DNA of 64,000 nucleotides from Blautia sp. XA-2221 (GCF_028767025.1 NZ_JAJQXX010000016.1:1-64000), one strand, 5' to 3'. Positions 25,630 to 34,322 are shown, counted from the first letter of the stretch. Notes: a model not told the origin generated them from the letters alone. Translations and numbers: made by a program.

Positions 25630-26483
25630 TACTGCTGCACCTCCTTCGATGATGTTGCCTTAAGCTGGATCAGCGCAATGGCTACTACCAGGATAAAAAA
25701 TACAACTGCTTTTGCCTGTCCGATACCCTTCCACATAGGTCCGCTGCGGGCGTAAAAAGTATCGTAAATGTTCAGTGCAAGAAGCTGTGACTGCTTGCCC
25801 GGTGCGCCTCCTGTCAAGGACAGGTTCTGGTCAAACATCTTGAAACCGTTTGTCAGTGTCAGGAAAGTACAGATCGTTACAGAAGGCATGATCATAGGTA
25901 TTTTAATCTTAAAAAGAATCTGTCTGGAAGTTGCTCCGTCGATCTGAGCCGCCTCAACCAGATCCGGCGACACGTTGTTAAGCCCGGCCACATAAATGAT
26001 CATCATATATCCGATCTGCTGCCACATCAAAAGAAGCAACATTCCGATAAATCCATTCTTGGCAGAAAGTGCAAGCAGAGGCTGTCCCCACATAGAGAGA
26101 AGTCCGTTCAGAAGTGTCTGCCATATGTATCCAAGCACAATACCGCCAATCAGGTTCGGCATAAAAAACACAGTACGGAAAACGTTGGTTCCTCTGAATC
26201 CTTTTGTCAGCGCCAGAGCAATGGAAAATGCAAGTACGTTGATCAAAATACTGGAAACAAAGGCAAAGATTACAGTCAGCCAGAACGAATGGCTGAAGGT
26301 TTTATCCAAAAGCAGTTTGGAATAATTGGCAAGTCCTACAAAGGTTACATCCTGCACCGTTGTAAACTTACAGAATGAAAGATAAATTCCCCATATAAAC
26401 GGCCAGAGAAATCCGATTATAAAAGCGGCCAGTGTAGGCAGTACAAAAACCGGCCACCATTTTTTGATTGTTTTTCCTACCAT
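25629..26483 (-). CDS. Carbohydrate ABC permease, MalF type
   Basis: A 284-residue protein with six TM segments (VFVLPTLAAFIIGFLWPFIWGIYLSF at the N-terminus). The EAA loop reads VSPDLVEAAQIDGATSRQILFKIKIPMIMPSV near 175-206. It pairs with the MalG-type permease encoded next and with the binding protein encoded upstream, from which it is separated by a strong stem-loop. Confidence 0.92.
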   Translation of the reverse strand: MVGKTIKKWWPVFVLPTLAAFIIGFLWPFIWGIYLSFCKFTTVQDVTFVGLANYSKLLLDKTFSHSFWLTVIFAFVSSILINVLAFSIALALTKGFRGTNVFRTVFFMPNLIGGIVLGYIWQTLLNGLLSMWGQPLLALSAKNGFIGMLLLLMWQQIGYMMIIYVAGLNNVSPDLVEAAQIDGATSRQILFKIKIPMIMPSVTICTFLTLTNGFKMFDQNLSLTGGAPGKQSQLLALNIYDTFYARSGPMWKGIGQAKAVVFFILVVAIALIQLKATSSKEVQQ

Positions 26484-26510
26484 CTTGTTCTCCTCTTTCC
26501 TTTATACACA

Positions 26511-26582
26511 GAAAGGGGGCCGCCGCATGTTCTCGTTCCCGGTGGAGGTTCCGCCAGGAGCGGGTTTGCCGCGCCCCCTTTC
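26511..26582 (-). terminator. GC-rich attenuating stem-loop between binding-protein and permease genes
   Basis: GAAAGGGGGC (26511-26520) and GCCCCCTTTC (26573-26582) form a perfect 10-bp stem, extended inside by GCGGC/GCCGC pairing. There is no T tract, so the structure probably protects the upstream binding-protein mRNA or lowers expression of the permeases. Confidence 0.7.
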
Positions 26583-26605
26583 CAGTTACATTTTGTTCAA
26601 TACAT

Positions 26606-27880
26606 TTATTCGGTCAGAGCTTTTTCCATTGCCCAGTTGTCAACAAATGCGCTTACAACATCATCCCAGGAACCTGTTTCTGCAGCATAAGCAGTCAGTG
26701 CGGTTCCCACACCGTTTTTCCATTCCTCAGACGGCATGGTTGTAAAGTTCCATGATACAGGAGTAAGTCCTGCTTCTGTATTTTCAAGATCCTGTTTTAC
26801 AAATACATTAGTAGGAGCAACTGCTGTTTTGAAAGGAATTGTGAATCCCATATCCTCTGCCATGGATTTTGTACCTTCCTCAGAAGTTACGCACCAGTTC
26901 ATAAAATCAAGAGTTGCCTGAATGTCTTCTTCAGAAGCATTTTTATTTACGCACCAGTAATTCTCTGTACCTGTAGCAAGACCCTGATTTTCATCATCTA
27001 CGCCAAAGTAGATCGGGATCATTGCAAGTTCGTCATCGCTGAAAGTTTTTGCAAGCTCTGCATACTCCCAGGATCCGTTCTGATAGAATACTGCTTCGCT
27101 GTTTACAAACTCGTTTCTGGAGTCGTCTGCTGTTTTAGCGGAAAGCTCTGCAGGATCACAGGTGGAATCTGTAATGTAAAGATCAAACAGATTCTTGTAA
27201 TTTTCAAGGTAAGTACCTTTCAGTTCAGCTGCATCATCTACACCCTCGTCTTTATACTCATAATAAATCGGAAGGTTTGCAAGATGTGTCTTGAATCTCC
27301 AGTCAGAGGAAGCATCCATACCTGCAGAAGTAAAGGCTCCTTTGATTCCCAGCTCATCTTTTTTACTCTGGATATCATCTGCAACTGCCTTTAACTGATC
27401 ATAGCTCTTAATATCGTCAAGTGTATATCCTGCTTTTTCAAGAAGAGTTTTGTTTACGATCAGACCATAAGATTCAATTACATAGGCGATTCCCGGTACA
27501 CTTTCTCCATCTTTCAGCGCATAGGCGTCAGAAGTAAGCTGGGAGAAAATTTCAGAATCCTTCAGATCATAGCAGTAATCTTTCCAGTTTTTCAGACCAA
27601 CAGGACCGTTTACCTGGAAAAGGGTCGGAGCATCACTTTTTGCCATCTCAGACTGAAGTGTTGTTTCGTACTGGCCGGATGCAGCTGTAACAACTGTTAC
27701 TTCTGTTCCTGTTTCCTCTGTGTATGCTTTTGCCAGATTCTGCCATGCTTCATCAGCCTCCGGTTTAAAGTTCAGGTAATATACTTTTCCTTCGCCTTCT
27801 GCCATAACAGGCACAGCCGGAATCATTGTTGCTGCCATCAGTGCAGCCATACCCATTGCTGTAAGTTTTTTCATTTTCAT
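26606..27880 (-). CDS. Sugar-binding protein of the CUT1 importer
   Basis: A 424-residue secreted protein, start after AGGAGAGG. Residues 1-27 are a signal peptide (MAALMAATMIPAVPVMAEG) without a lipobox Cys. The body follows the MalE/SBP family 1 pattern: TGTEVTVVTAASGQYETTLQSEMAKSDAPTLFQVNG near 55-90, AVFYQNGSWEYAEL and ENYWCVNKNASEEDIQATLDFMNWC. It is the first gene of the importer operon and most likely the main ligand receptor. The sugar is not identifiable from sequence. Confidence 0.9.
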   Translation of the reverse strand: MKMKKLTAMGMAALMAATMIPAVPVMAEGEGKVYYLNFKPEADEAWQNLAKAYTEETGTEVTVVTAASGQYETTLQSEMAKSDAPTLFQVNGPVGLKNWKDYCYDLKDSEIFSQLTSDAYALKDGESVPGIAYVIESYGLIVNKTLLEKAGYTLDDIKSYDQLKAVADDIQSKKDELGIKGAFTSAGMDASSDWRFKTHLANLPIYYEYKDEGVDDAAELKGTYLENYKNLFDLYITDSTCDPAELSAKTADDSRNEFVNSEAVFYQNGSWEYAELAKTFSDDELAMIPIYFGVDDENQGLATGTENYWCVNKNASEEDIQATLDFMNWCVTSEEGTKSMAEDMGFTIPFKTAVAPTNVFVKQDLENTEAGLTPVSWNFTTMPSEEWKNGVGTALTAYAAETGSWDDVVSAFVDNWAMEKALTE

Positions 27881-28042
27881 GTGATATCCTCTCCTTTTTC
27901 ATAAAATACAGATAAACATGTTACCCGCTTGATTTAACCTGCTTTTATTATAAAATTGAGAATACAATTCTTCCATGATAAAAATTCAAGAAATATGTTT
28001 GTTTTTCATGTTATTTAAAAATATCAATATTTCTATACCCGG

Positions 28043-28849
28043 TTATTCCTTTTCTGTTTCTTTTTCTGCCTGTTTTCTGTAATATTCTTCAGCATCTGAA
28101 ACGACCGGTTCGGAATTTGCCGGCTGTAAGGTTACTGCTTCTGAATCTTCCTGCTCATCCTCTTTTTCAGCTTTCTGTTTCAGAACAGTTCCGCGGTCAC
28201 TCCATGCCGTATACTCTGATTCCGTTTTCGTCTCCCCGTCTGTTTCCGGTTCTTCTGCTTTTGCCTCGGTTTCCTTCATCTGCTCCACAGCTTTTTCCAC
28301 AGTCTCTTCAGCCTTTTTCATTCCCCGTCGGATCAGAACCAGAAACGCAAAGTCGACAATGCCGTTTGCCAGCATCACACATCCCGCAAAGATCACTGTA
28401 TATTTGATCATGGCAAAAGGATTCACGATCATTGCAATACCAAGCCCTATAAAAACAAGACTTCCGATCAGAAGGATTTTCCATTCCCCTCTGTCTGCTT
28501 TTTTCAGGCGGAGACTTCCCTTAAGTACCCACACAGAATCCACAAGTACAAAGGTTCCAAGAAGAACCGGAAGAAGCTTGACCACAATCTGTGGATTATA
28601 AAAAAGAAAAATCCCGATCACCAGAAGCATTCCTCCGGAAAGCAGATCCAGAAGTGTGGCGTTCATTTTTTCCACCACATAGATCAGAATATGGTAAATT
28701 CCTGCCAGTATCAGAAGGATTCCAAACACAAACTTGCAGATAGCGTTTACTGCATCCACAGGCATCAGTACAAAGCACAGACCAAGGATCGTGTACAGAA
28801 GCGATGTTACAAGCTGTCCTTTTAAAATCCTGTTAATTTTATTCCACAT
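28043..28849 (-). CDS. DUF308 (HdeD-like) membrane protein
   Basis: A 268-residue protein. Residues 10-180 contain about six short TM helices in the tandem DUF308 pattern (LYTILGLCFVLMPVDAVNAICKFVFGILLILAGIYHI; GGMLLVIGIFLFYNPQIVVKLLPVLLGTFVLVDSVWVL; SLVFIGLGIAMIVNPFAMIKYTVIFAGCVMLANGI). The last 85 residues are a charged Glu/Lys-rich cytoplasmic tail, partly coiled coil (KKAEETVEKAVEQMKETEAKAEE). HdeD-like proteins are linked to acid stress in enterobacteria; the role here is unknown. Confidence 0.8.
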   Translation of the reverse strand: MWNKINRILKGQLVTSLLYTILGLCFVLMPVDAVNAICKFVFGILLILAGIYHILIYVVEKMNATLLDLLSGGMLLVIGIFLFYNPQIVVKLLPVLLGTFVLVDSVWVLKGSLRLKKADRGEWKILLIGSLVFIGLGIAMIVNPFAMIKYTVIFAGCVMLANGIVDFAFLVLIRRGMKKAEETVEKAVEQMKETEAKAEEPETDGETKTESEYTAWSDRGTVLKQKAEKEDEQEDSEAVTLQPANSEPVVSDAEEYYRKQAEKETEKE

Positions 28850-28881
28850 AAAATCATCCTCCTTTCATCTCCTGAACCTTT

Positions 28882-29079
28882 TTAAATATCCGACTCTGCC
28901 TTTTTAAGATTTTTTGTGTTTTTTTCCACCATTTTGCGCGGAACCATGATCTGGTGTCCGCATCCGATACACTTCAGCCTGAAATCCGCACCCACACGGA
29001 GGATTTCCCAGTCTTTGCTTCCGCAGGGATGGCCTTTCTTCAGTGTCACCACATCTCCTACTTCATAGATATAACCCAT
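28882..29079 (-). CDS. DUF951 family protein
   Basis: A 65-residue protein whose sequence YEVGDVVTLKKGHPCGSKDWEILRVGADFRLKCIGCGHQIMVPR is the complete DUF951 domain. A Cys in GHPCGS and a CIGC pair suggest a small zinc site. It lies only 3 bp from the sirtuin gene upstream and is probably co-transcribed with it. In many Firmicutes it neighbours ribosomal or chromosome-partition genes; the function is not known. Confidence 0.85.
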   Translation of the reverse strand: MGYIYEVGDVVTLKKGHPCGSKDWEILRVGADFRLKCIGCGHQIMVPRKMVEKNTKNLKKAESDI

Positions 29080-29082
29080 CTG

Positions 29083-29817
29083 CTATTCTCCTCTTTTACT
29101 TTTTATCTGTGAAAAAGCCTGTCCAATAGGCTCTTTGATCAGAAGATCTGCGCTGCGATCTCTTGGCGTGGATGCCTTATTGATCACAACCAGACATTCT
29201 CCCCTGAAATAATCAATCAGACTGGCTGCCGGATAAACGGCAAGAGACGTACCTCCTATAATCAGAACCTGCGCCTCGGAAATTGCACGCACAGAATCTG
29301 TCAGGGTCTGCTGATCAAGCCCTTCTTCATAAAGCACTACATCTGGCTTGATGATCCCCCCACATTCACAAAGAGGCACACCGGAACTGTTTTTAATATA
29401 GGAAAAATCATAAAATTTCCCACATTTCATACAATAGTTTCGATACACGCTTCCATGAAGCTCCATAACCCTTTTGCTTCCTGCCATCTGATGAAGATTA
29501 TCTATGTTCTGTGTGATCACAGCTTTCAGTTTGCCGGCTTTTTCAAGCTCCGCCAGCTTCAAATGCGCCGCATTGGGTCTGGCTGTATCACACAGCATTT
29601 TATCTCTGTAAAACTTATAAAACTCTTCCGGATTCCTCATAAAAAATGTATGACTTAAAATCGTTTCCGGCGGATAATCATATTTCTGATTATAAAGACC
29701 GTCTACAGATCGGAAATCCGGTATTCCGCTTTCTGTGGAAACGCCTGCCCCTCCAAAAAATACAAGATTGTCATATCTGTCTATAATTTCCTGAAGTCTG
29801 TCAATGCTGCTTTGCAT
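29083..29817 (-). CDS. cobB: NAD-dependent protein deacylase (sirtuin)
   Basis: A 244-residue Sir2-family enzyme that removes acyl groups from lysines using NAD+. Visible motifs are GGAGVSTESGIPDFRS near 22-37 (NAD site; the usual GAGIS is GAGVS), TQNIDNLHQMAG near 103-114, the catalytic His in ELHGS, and a zinc site of four Cys (YCMKCGKF and LCECGG). GGTSLAVYPAA completes the NAD pocket. Length is normal for bacterial sirtuins. Confidence 0.93.
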   Translation of the reverse strand: MQSSIDRLQEIIDRYDNLVFFGGAGVSTESGIPDFRSVDGLYNQKYDYPPETILSHTFFMRNPEEFYKFYRDKMLCDTARPNAAHLKLAELEKAGKLKAVITQNIDNLHQMAGSKRVMELHGSVYRNYCMKCGKFYDFSYIKNSSGVPLCECGGIIKPDVVLYEEGLDQQTLTDSVRAISEAQVLIIGGTSLAVYPAASLIDYFRGECLVVINKASTPRDRSADLLIKEPIGQAFSQIKSKRGE

Positions 29818-29843
29818 AACCTTCGCCTCCCCTTTCTGTCCGC

Positions 29844-30662
29844 TCAGTTTACCGGTTCCGCATTTACCTGTTTTCCCTGTACAACAAATCTGGTTGCTTC
29901 ATTTCCTGTACAGGTGGAAAGTGTAACAATTTTGTCCTTAACCGTAAGCTCAGAAGCTTCTGTTTTAATCTCTGAATATCCCCGGATCGTATTCAGATAA
30001 TTCTGGTATTCTTCTCCCGGTCCTTTGAATAATGTGTAGGTATCACTGTTTACTCCTGTGGTATATGCAGAAATAATTTCATAGCGGTAATTTTTTTCCG
30101 GGGTGAGGATCCAGAAGTATTTACTTTTTTCGTAGGTTGTCTGATCCTCCGTAAATTTTTTCAGATTTCCGAACATAGAACCATTTTTCATATTGTGACC
30201 ATATATTAATGTGTTACAGTCACTGAAATCACCGCTGTTTTCATAGTCTACAAAAATTGTTCCTGCAAAATTGTAATTATTTTCGTACGTGGTATGAAGA
30301 TAAGTTTCATTATCATCACCCTGTACCACAGGATAATTAATATTATCCAGAGCTTCTATATAAATCCAGCCTACCACATCCGGATTTACACTTTTCAGCG
30401 TATCAAAGTCCACCGTTATCGGCGGTTTCGGTCCCGAAGCCGCATCCTCCGGTTTTTCGTCTTCCGGAGCACGGTCTGTTACTGCCATCTGCTCAATATG
30501 ATTGTACTCGTCTGTTCCTTTTTTGTACTCTGTATATATATGAAACAGATTATAGGCCGCAAAGCAGAATACCGCAATTGCAGCGATCAGAGCCAGGGTC
30601 AGCAGCAGATCTCCTTTCTTCTTTTTCTTTCGCCTCGGTTGGTTTGTTCTTTGTTTTCCCAT
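29844..30662 (-). CDS. srtB: Class B sortase
   Basis: A 272-residue membrane-anchored transpeptidase. A Lys/Arg-rich N-terminus (RRKKKKKGDLL) and one TM helix (LTLALIAAIAVFCFAAYNLF) place the catalytic domain outside. The SrtB core shows VNPDVVGWIYIEALDNINYPVVQGDDNETYLH, FVDYENSGDFSD, the His in LIYGHNMKNGSMFG, the catalytic Cys in TLSTCTGNEATRF and the Arg shortly after. It attaches surface proteins carrying a sorting motif; no such substrate is encoded nearby. Confidence 0.93.
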   Translation of the reverse strand: MGKQRTNQPRRKKKKKGDLLLTLALIAAIAVFCFAAYNLFHIYTEYKKGTDEYNHIEQMAVTDRAPEDEKPEDAASGPKPPITVDFDTLKSVNPDVVGWIYIEALDNINYPVVQGDDNETYLHTTYENNYNFAGTIFVDYENSGDFSDCNTLIYGHNMKNGSMFGNLKKFTEDQTTYEKSKYFWILTPEKNYRYEIISAYTTGVNSDTYTLFKGPGEEYQNYLNTIRGYSEIKTEASELTVKDKIVTLSTCTGNEATRFVVQGKQVNAEPVN

Positions 30663-30742
30663 AAATCACACTCCTGTATTTTTTATGTTCAGTAAAAAGT
30701 TTCTGAGAATTAAATTTTTCTGCAACCAGCTTTCTCCTGACT

Positions 30743-30779
30743 ATTATAGCACATCTGACCTTTGTTCTGTAGAACAAAG
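30743..30779 (-). promoter_or_regulatory. Sortase promoter with a CTTTGTTCT palindrome
   Basis: Minus strand: a -10 TATAAT (30743-30748) lies 80 bp before the sortase start. Upstream, CTTTGTTCT and AGAACAAAG form 9-bp perfect arms with a 2-base centre (30760-30779) covering the -35 area. No good -35 hexamer is visible, which suggests an activator or repressor site. Confidence 0.5.
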
Positions 30780-30815
30780 ACAACAGTTTTTATGCTACTT
30801 TTCTGATAAAACAAA

Positions 30816-30840
30816 AAGAGTGCCTTTCTCAGACACTCTT
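30816..30840 (-). terminator. Intrinsic terminator after the polyferredoxin gene
   Basis: Minus strand: AAGAGTG pairs with CACTCTT and runs into TTTTTG. It lies 120 bp past the polyferredoxin stop codon. The DNA between holds a T-arm-like stretch but no complete RNA gene that I can fold. Confidence 0.65.
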
Positions 30841-30960
30841 CCCCGATAATGTGGACAGAATTTGAATCTGCAGTTTTCGAGTTATGTACACCATAAGCTT
30901 CCAAACCGTTCTGCACCGTAGCCTATCTTATTATTACCGATCATAAGTATATACCCGCTT

Positions 30961-31851
30961 TTACTTTGTCGATATTTTTGTTTTATTTCTAGCTTTTCCA
31001 ATATTTGTTTTAATTGCAGATGTAGGACATACTTTTATACACTGGCCGCAACGGATACACTCCATATGATTTGGACTTTTGGCCGGATCCACCTGCATTT
31101 TGCATACACTGGCACAGGCCCCGCAGTGTGTGCAGGCTTCCTGATCTACTCTGTACCGGAATACAGAAATTGGCTGAAACAGGGAATACACAGCCCCCAA
31201 AGGGCAGATATATTTACAGAACGGCCGATAAATAATCACAGAAAGAATAATGATCGCTGCCAGGAGCAGATTTTTCCATGCATAAAGCCATCCTATTACG
31301 CCCCTCATTCCCTGATTGAGAAGCACCAGAGGAATCCCCCCTTCCAGCGTTCCTGCAGGACAGATAAGCTTACAGAAAAAGGGAGCGCCCTGTCCCAGAA
31401 GATCCACCACAAACATAGGCATCAAAATCACAAAAACAAGCAAGATCACATATTTCAGCTTGCGGAGAAGCCTGTCTCCCCAAAAAGTGCTGATTTTCTT
31501 TGGAAAGGGGATTTTATGAATCAGATCCTGAATCAGGCCAAAAGGACAAAGCCAGCCGCATACAAATCTGCCAAGCAGCGCTCCCACAAACATCAGAAAA
31601 CCAGCCACATAAAAAGCAAGCTTAAAATTCCAGCTTCCCACCACTGCCTGCATCGCCCCTATAGGACAGGCTCCCAGAGCTCCCGGACAGGAATAACAGT
31701 TCAGCCCCGGAACACAAAGATTTTTAAGCTTTCCCTGATAGATCTTTCCTTTTGCAAAACCCACCAGATAACTGTTTGTCAGGAACGCCCAGAGAATCTG
31801 TACTCTGTGGCGTCCCCATTCATTTGTACGTTTTTTCTTATCCAATACCAA
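30961..31851 (-). CDS. Membrane polyferredoxin (NapH-like 4Fe-4S protein), redox cassette copy A
   Basis: A 296-residue membrane protein with about five TM helices and many Cys. It begins at a TTG (31851) inside the end of the CXXC mini-gene, with ATGGAGTG as ribosome site. Cys motifs in order: [16 protein letters not shown] near 51-66, [11 protein letters not shown] near 94-104, [18 protein letters not shown], and two C-terminal ferredoxin motifs [13 protein letters not shown] and [12 protein letters not shown]. This is the NapH/RnfB-like layout that moves electrons across the membrane through [4Fe-4S] clusters. The likely partner is the TlpA-like thioredoxin encoded upstream. A close paralogue is encoded at 50.99-51.89 kb. 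Confidence 0.85.
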   Translation of the reverse strand: MVLDKKKRTNEWGRHRVQILWAFLTNSYLVGFAKGKIYQGKLKNLCVPGLNCYSCPGALGACPIGAMQAVVGSWNFKLAFYVAGFLMFVGALLGRFVCGWLCPFGLIQDLIHKIPFPKKISTFWGDRLLRKLKYVILLVFVILMPMFVVDLLGQGAPFFCKLICPAGTLEGGIPLVLLNQGMRGVIGWLYAWKNLLLAAIIILSVIIYRPFCKYICPLGAVYSLFQPISVFRYRVDQEACTHCGACASVCKMQVDPAKSPNHMECIRCGQCIKVCPTSAIKTNIGKARNKTKISTK

Positions 31852-32023
31852 TACACTCCATGCATATATTTACTGCTTTTTCAAAAACAACTGCCATTTC
31901 TCCCCGCCAGATGCCGAATATCATAAATGCAGCTCCCAAAACCAAACTGCCGACGCCCAGGAAAAAAGCTGTTCTCTCTGAAATCTTCGCAGAAAAAGAC
32001 TTTTCTTTATTTTTTCTCTCCAT
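31838..32023 (-). CDS. CD1871A-type CXXC mini-protein, copy A
   Basis: A 61-residue protein with a basic N-terminus, one TM helix ([21 protein letters not shown]) and a conserved C-terminal end [14 protein letters not shown]. The C-x-x-C and the final IGIG match the CD1871A family of CXXC-containing small proteins. It overlaps the thioredoxin gene by 17 bp and the polyferredoxin gene by 14 bp, so all three are translationally coupled. A role in passing electrons or coordinating a cluster next to the polyferredoxin is an inference. Confidence 0.75.
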   Translation of the reverse strand: MERKNKEKSFSAKISERTAFFLGVGSLVLGAAFMIFGIWRGEMAVVFEKAVNICMECIGIG

Positions 32024-33161
32024 CTTCCTTCTCCTGTTCTGTCTTAAGACCTTTCAACTCTGTATTTACAATTTCTTCCCACTCTTCCAGACTGCGGCTT
32101 CCACTGTAGGTTTCTCCTACAATCTTTCCATTTTTGTCCACGAAAAATGTTTCCGGAAATGCCTGTACATGAGAAAGCCGACCATTCATATATCCGGAGT
32201 CCGGAAGAAGGAACGGATATCCGGCCTTTGTCTTTTCTGCAAGGATCTGAGCCTTTTTAATTCCCTCGTCATCTTTTTCGGTTCCCTTTACTGTGTCCAT
32301 TACAATGCCGATCACCTGAACCCCTTTATCCTTCATCTTTTCATTCAGCTCCGCCAGATACGGAATTTCGTCTACGCATGGTCCGCACCAGGTGGCAAAT
32401 ACATTGACCATAGTCAGATCTGCTTCCTGGAAAACAGCTTCTGTATACTCTTCACCGTTAATATCCTCTGTGGTAAAGCTTCCCAAAGAATCGCCTTCTC
32501 CCATTTCTTCTTCATCATAAGAAACCATTCTGGTGATTTCCGGTTTTATTTTTTTCAGAGATGCAATCAGGTCTTTATCTGCATCTTTATTAATACTAAG
32601 ATAATAAATATAATCTCCATCCTCGCTGGTGCCTATTTTTTCATGCTCTGTACATCCTGTCAGCTCATCCAGCTTCTTTTCCAGATCCTTATGGTAGGTT
32701 CCAAGAGCGCCAACACGAGCAAGACTTTCTTTCCACTTTGCGTAGCCGTCTCCCGCTTTGTCAACCTCAGCCTCCTTCTGCTCTTCCGTCATGGTACTCC
32801 AGCTTACCTGCCCGTATTTCAGTTTACTTCCGTCTTCTGTAATCTCAGCATCCGGAAGCATTACAACTTCTTTGCTTTCCATTTTTTCAAGCAGTTCCTG
32901 TGGCAGCTGGAAAGACAGCCCCATATCAGCATAAGAATAGCTTTCCTGTGGCTGAAGCACATAATCTGAAGGACGAACCGTTCCTTCGACAGCATCCTTC
33001 TCCGGTTTCTCATCTGTTGCTTTATCTGTTTTCTGTCCTTCTTCCTGTTTCTCAGCGGATGCCCATACCTGAGCAGGCGCTATCCCGCCGCCTGCCATAG
33101 CTCCAACAGTAATAACTCCTGCCATCATCCATGCACAAAATTTTTTATCTATCTTTCTCAT
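32007..33161 (-). CDS. TlpA-like extracytoplasmic thioredoxin, copy A
   Basis: A 384-residue secreted protein. The signal peptide covers residues 1-35 ([25 protein letters not shown]). A unique middle domain of about 190 residues precedes a C-terminal TlpA/ResA-like thioredoxin fold: [39 protein letters not shown] with active-site CGPC near 257-260, IGIVMDTV, and the cis-Pro region [19 protein letters not shown]. It should reduce or oxidise disulfides outside the membrane. Electrons could come from the polyferredoxin encoded downstream in place of the CcdA/DsbD partner usual for this family. Confidence 0.87.
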   Translation of the reverse strand: MRKIDKKFCAWMMAGVITVGAMAGGGIAPAQVWASAEKQEEGQKTDKATDEKPEKDAVEGTVRPSDYVLQPQESYSYADMGLSFQLPQELLEKMESKEVVMLPDAEITEDGSKLKYGQVSWSTMTEEQKEAEVDKAGDGYAKWKESLARVGALGTYHKDLEKKLDELTGCTEHEKIGTSEDGDYIYYLSINKDADKDLIASLKKIKPEITRMVSYDEEEMGEGDSLGSFTTEDINGEEYTEAVFQEADLTMVNVFATWCGPCVDEIPYLAELNEKMKDKGVQVIGIVMDTVKGTEKDDEGIKKAQILAEKTKAGYPFLLPDSGYMNGRLSHVQAFPETFFVDKNGKIVGETYSGSRSLEEWEEIVNTELKGLKTEQEKEDGEKK

Positions 33162-33194
33162 TCAGATATATCTCCTCTCGTTTTTTGTATTATC

Positions 33195-33223
33195 ATACTA
33201 TACGAAAGTGAGAAATCTGTAAA
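33195..33223 (-). promoter_or_regulatory. Promoter of redox cassette A
   Basis: Minus strand: -35 TTTACA (33218-33223), 17-base spacer, -10 TAGTAT (33195-33200), about 35 bp before the thioredoxin start. Confidence 0.6.
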
Positions 33224-33236
33224 GAAAGATTTAAAA

Positions 33237-33263
33237 AACCCCGCAGTCTCAGGCTGCGGGGTT
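33237..33263 (-). terminator. Intrinsic terminator after the DUF134-NifX gene
   Basis: AACCCCGCAG (33237-33246) pairs with CTGCGGGGTT (33254-33263), followed on the minus strand by a T tract. This isolates redox cassette A from the upstream gene. Confidence 0.85.
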
Positions 33264-33287
33264 CTCTCTAAATGATATTTATTCTGT

Positions 33288-34064
33288 TTAATTACCGGAG
33301 CATCCGTGTTTGTTTTCTCCACAATGATGTTCACCGCAGGAATGTTCATGCTCATGGTGAGAGCAGCGAACTGCCGGGTTATAATCAAGTTTTCCTGCAA
33401 GGTATGCTTCTACTGCCTCATCTGCAGATCCGGAAACACCTCCGAAAAGCTTAATTCCCATTTCTGCCAGGGCATTCTGTGCGCCTCCGCCGATTCCACC
33501 GCAGATCAGTACCTCAACCTTTGCCTGAGTAAGAAAACCTGCCAGCGCTCCATGACCCTGTCCATTGGTGTCAACTACCTGGCTTCCTGTTACTTTGCCA
33601 TCTTCAACATCATAAAGCTTAAACTGCTCTGTGTGTCCAAAATGCTGAAAAATCTGTCCATTTTCATAAGTTACTGCAATTCTCATTGTATGTTCCCCTT
33701 TCGTTCTTATAATTGATTCACAGCCGGTCTCTTCAGCTCTTCCACACTCCGTATTGCAACAAAAATCTGCTGTACCGTCACAAAAACGGTAATTGCCTCC
33801 GGAAATCTCAAGCGACTTGCCGTTTACTATACTGTCTGCAATCTTATATCTCGCAGATTCATACAGCTCTGTCACCGTAGTTCTTGAAATATCCATCTGT
33901 CTGGCACATTGTTCATGTGTACATTTCTGAAGATCGATCAGGCGAATTGCTTCGTATTCATCAAGTGTCAGACCAGTTTTTTCACCAGTGCTGATGCCTT
34001 CTGGAATAAAGCTGTCGTACGCCGGTTCCGCACATATTCTCCTGCATCTCTTTGGCCTTGCCAT
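33288..34064 (-). CDS. DUF134 DNA-binding domain fused to a NifX/NifB-type Fe-Mo-cofactor-binding domain
   Basis: A 258-residue fusion. Residues 1-100 are DUF134 (MARPKRCRRICAEPAYDSF, LTLDEYEAIRLIDLQKCTHEQCARQMDISRTTVTELYESARYKIADS), a helix-turn-helix domain. A Cys-rich bridge (FCDGTADFCCNTECG) leads to a dinitrogenase iron-molybdenum-cofactor-type domain near 126-230 (MRIAVTYENGQIFQHFGHTEQFKLYDV, VEVLICGGIGGGAQNALAEMGIKLFGGVSGSADEAV). The tail is His/Cys-rich (CSHHEHEHSCGEHHCGENK), probably metal binding. An internal ATG with a nearby ribosome site before MRIAV suggests the two halves were once separate genes. It may sense metal or iron-sulfur status. Confidence 0.85.
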   Translation of the reverse strand: MARPKRCRRICAEPAYDSFIPEGISTGEKTGLTLDEYEAIRLIDLQKCTHEQCARQMDISRTTVTELYESARYKIADSIVNGKSLEISGGNYRFCDGTADFCCNTECGRAEETGCESIIRTKGEHTMRIAVTYENGQIFQHFGHTEQFKLYDVEDGKVTGSQVVDTNGQGHGALAGFLTQAKVEVLICGGIGGGAQNALAEMGIKLFGGVSGSADEAVEAYLAGKLDYNPAVRCSHHEHEHSCGEHHCGENKHGCSGN

Positions 34065-34086
34065 GAAATCACCCCGTTTTTATTAT

Positions 34087-34136
34087 CGACATATGTCGGT
34101 AATTCATATTATAACCCTGTTTATATAAAAATACAA
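34087..34136 (-). promoter_or_regulatory. Promoter and palindrome of the DUF134-NifX gene
   Basis: Minus strand: -35 TTGTAT (34131-34136), 17-base spacer, -10 TATAAT (34108-34113). A perfect 12-bp palindrome CGACATATGTCG (34087-34098) lies at the expected transcription start and is a good candidate autoregulatory site. Confidence 0.65.
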
Positions 34137-34322
34137 GCAGGTTTTTATTTTTTGAAGAAATTATTTTTACAGCAGAATGTAAAATGACATAATCCATAGG
34201 AAAATAACTGTCAGACCGTCAAAATAAATTATTTTATTCTGCTTCATGCGGTCTGATTTATAGGCAAGCTTTGTATGGATTCCTGCATATCGTATAAATC
34301 CGCCTTTCTATCCCACTTTATA

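Noticed and set aside
30760-30779. LexA (SOS) box before the sortase gene
   Set aside because: The Firmicutes LexA site is GAAC-N4-GTTC; this palindrome has the inverse order GTTC-N4-GAAC.
30840-30960. tRNA-like T-arm (GCAGA-TTCAAAT-TCTGT, minus strand)
   Set aside because: No matching 5' acceptor strand, no 7-base anticodon loop with a U at position 33, and no CCA. At most an old tRNA fragment.
31752-32969. Plus-strand ORF of 405 codons
   Set aside because: Antisense of the thioredoxin, mini-protein and polyferredoxin genes; Phe/Ile/Cys-rich composition typical of a shadow frame.
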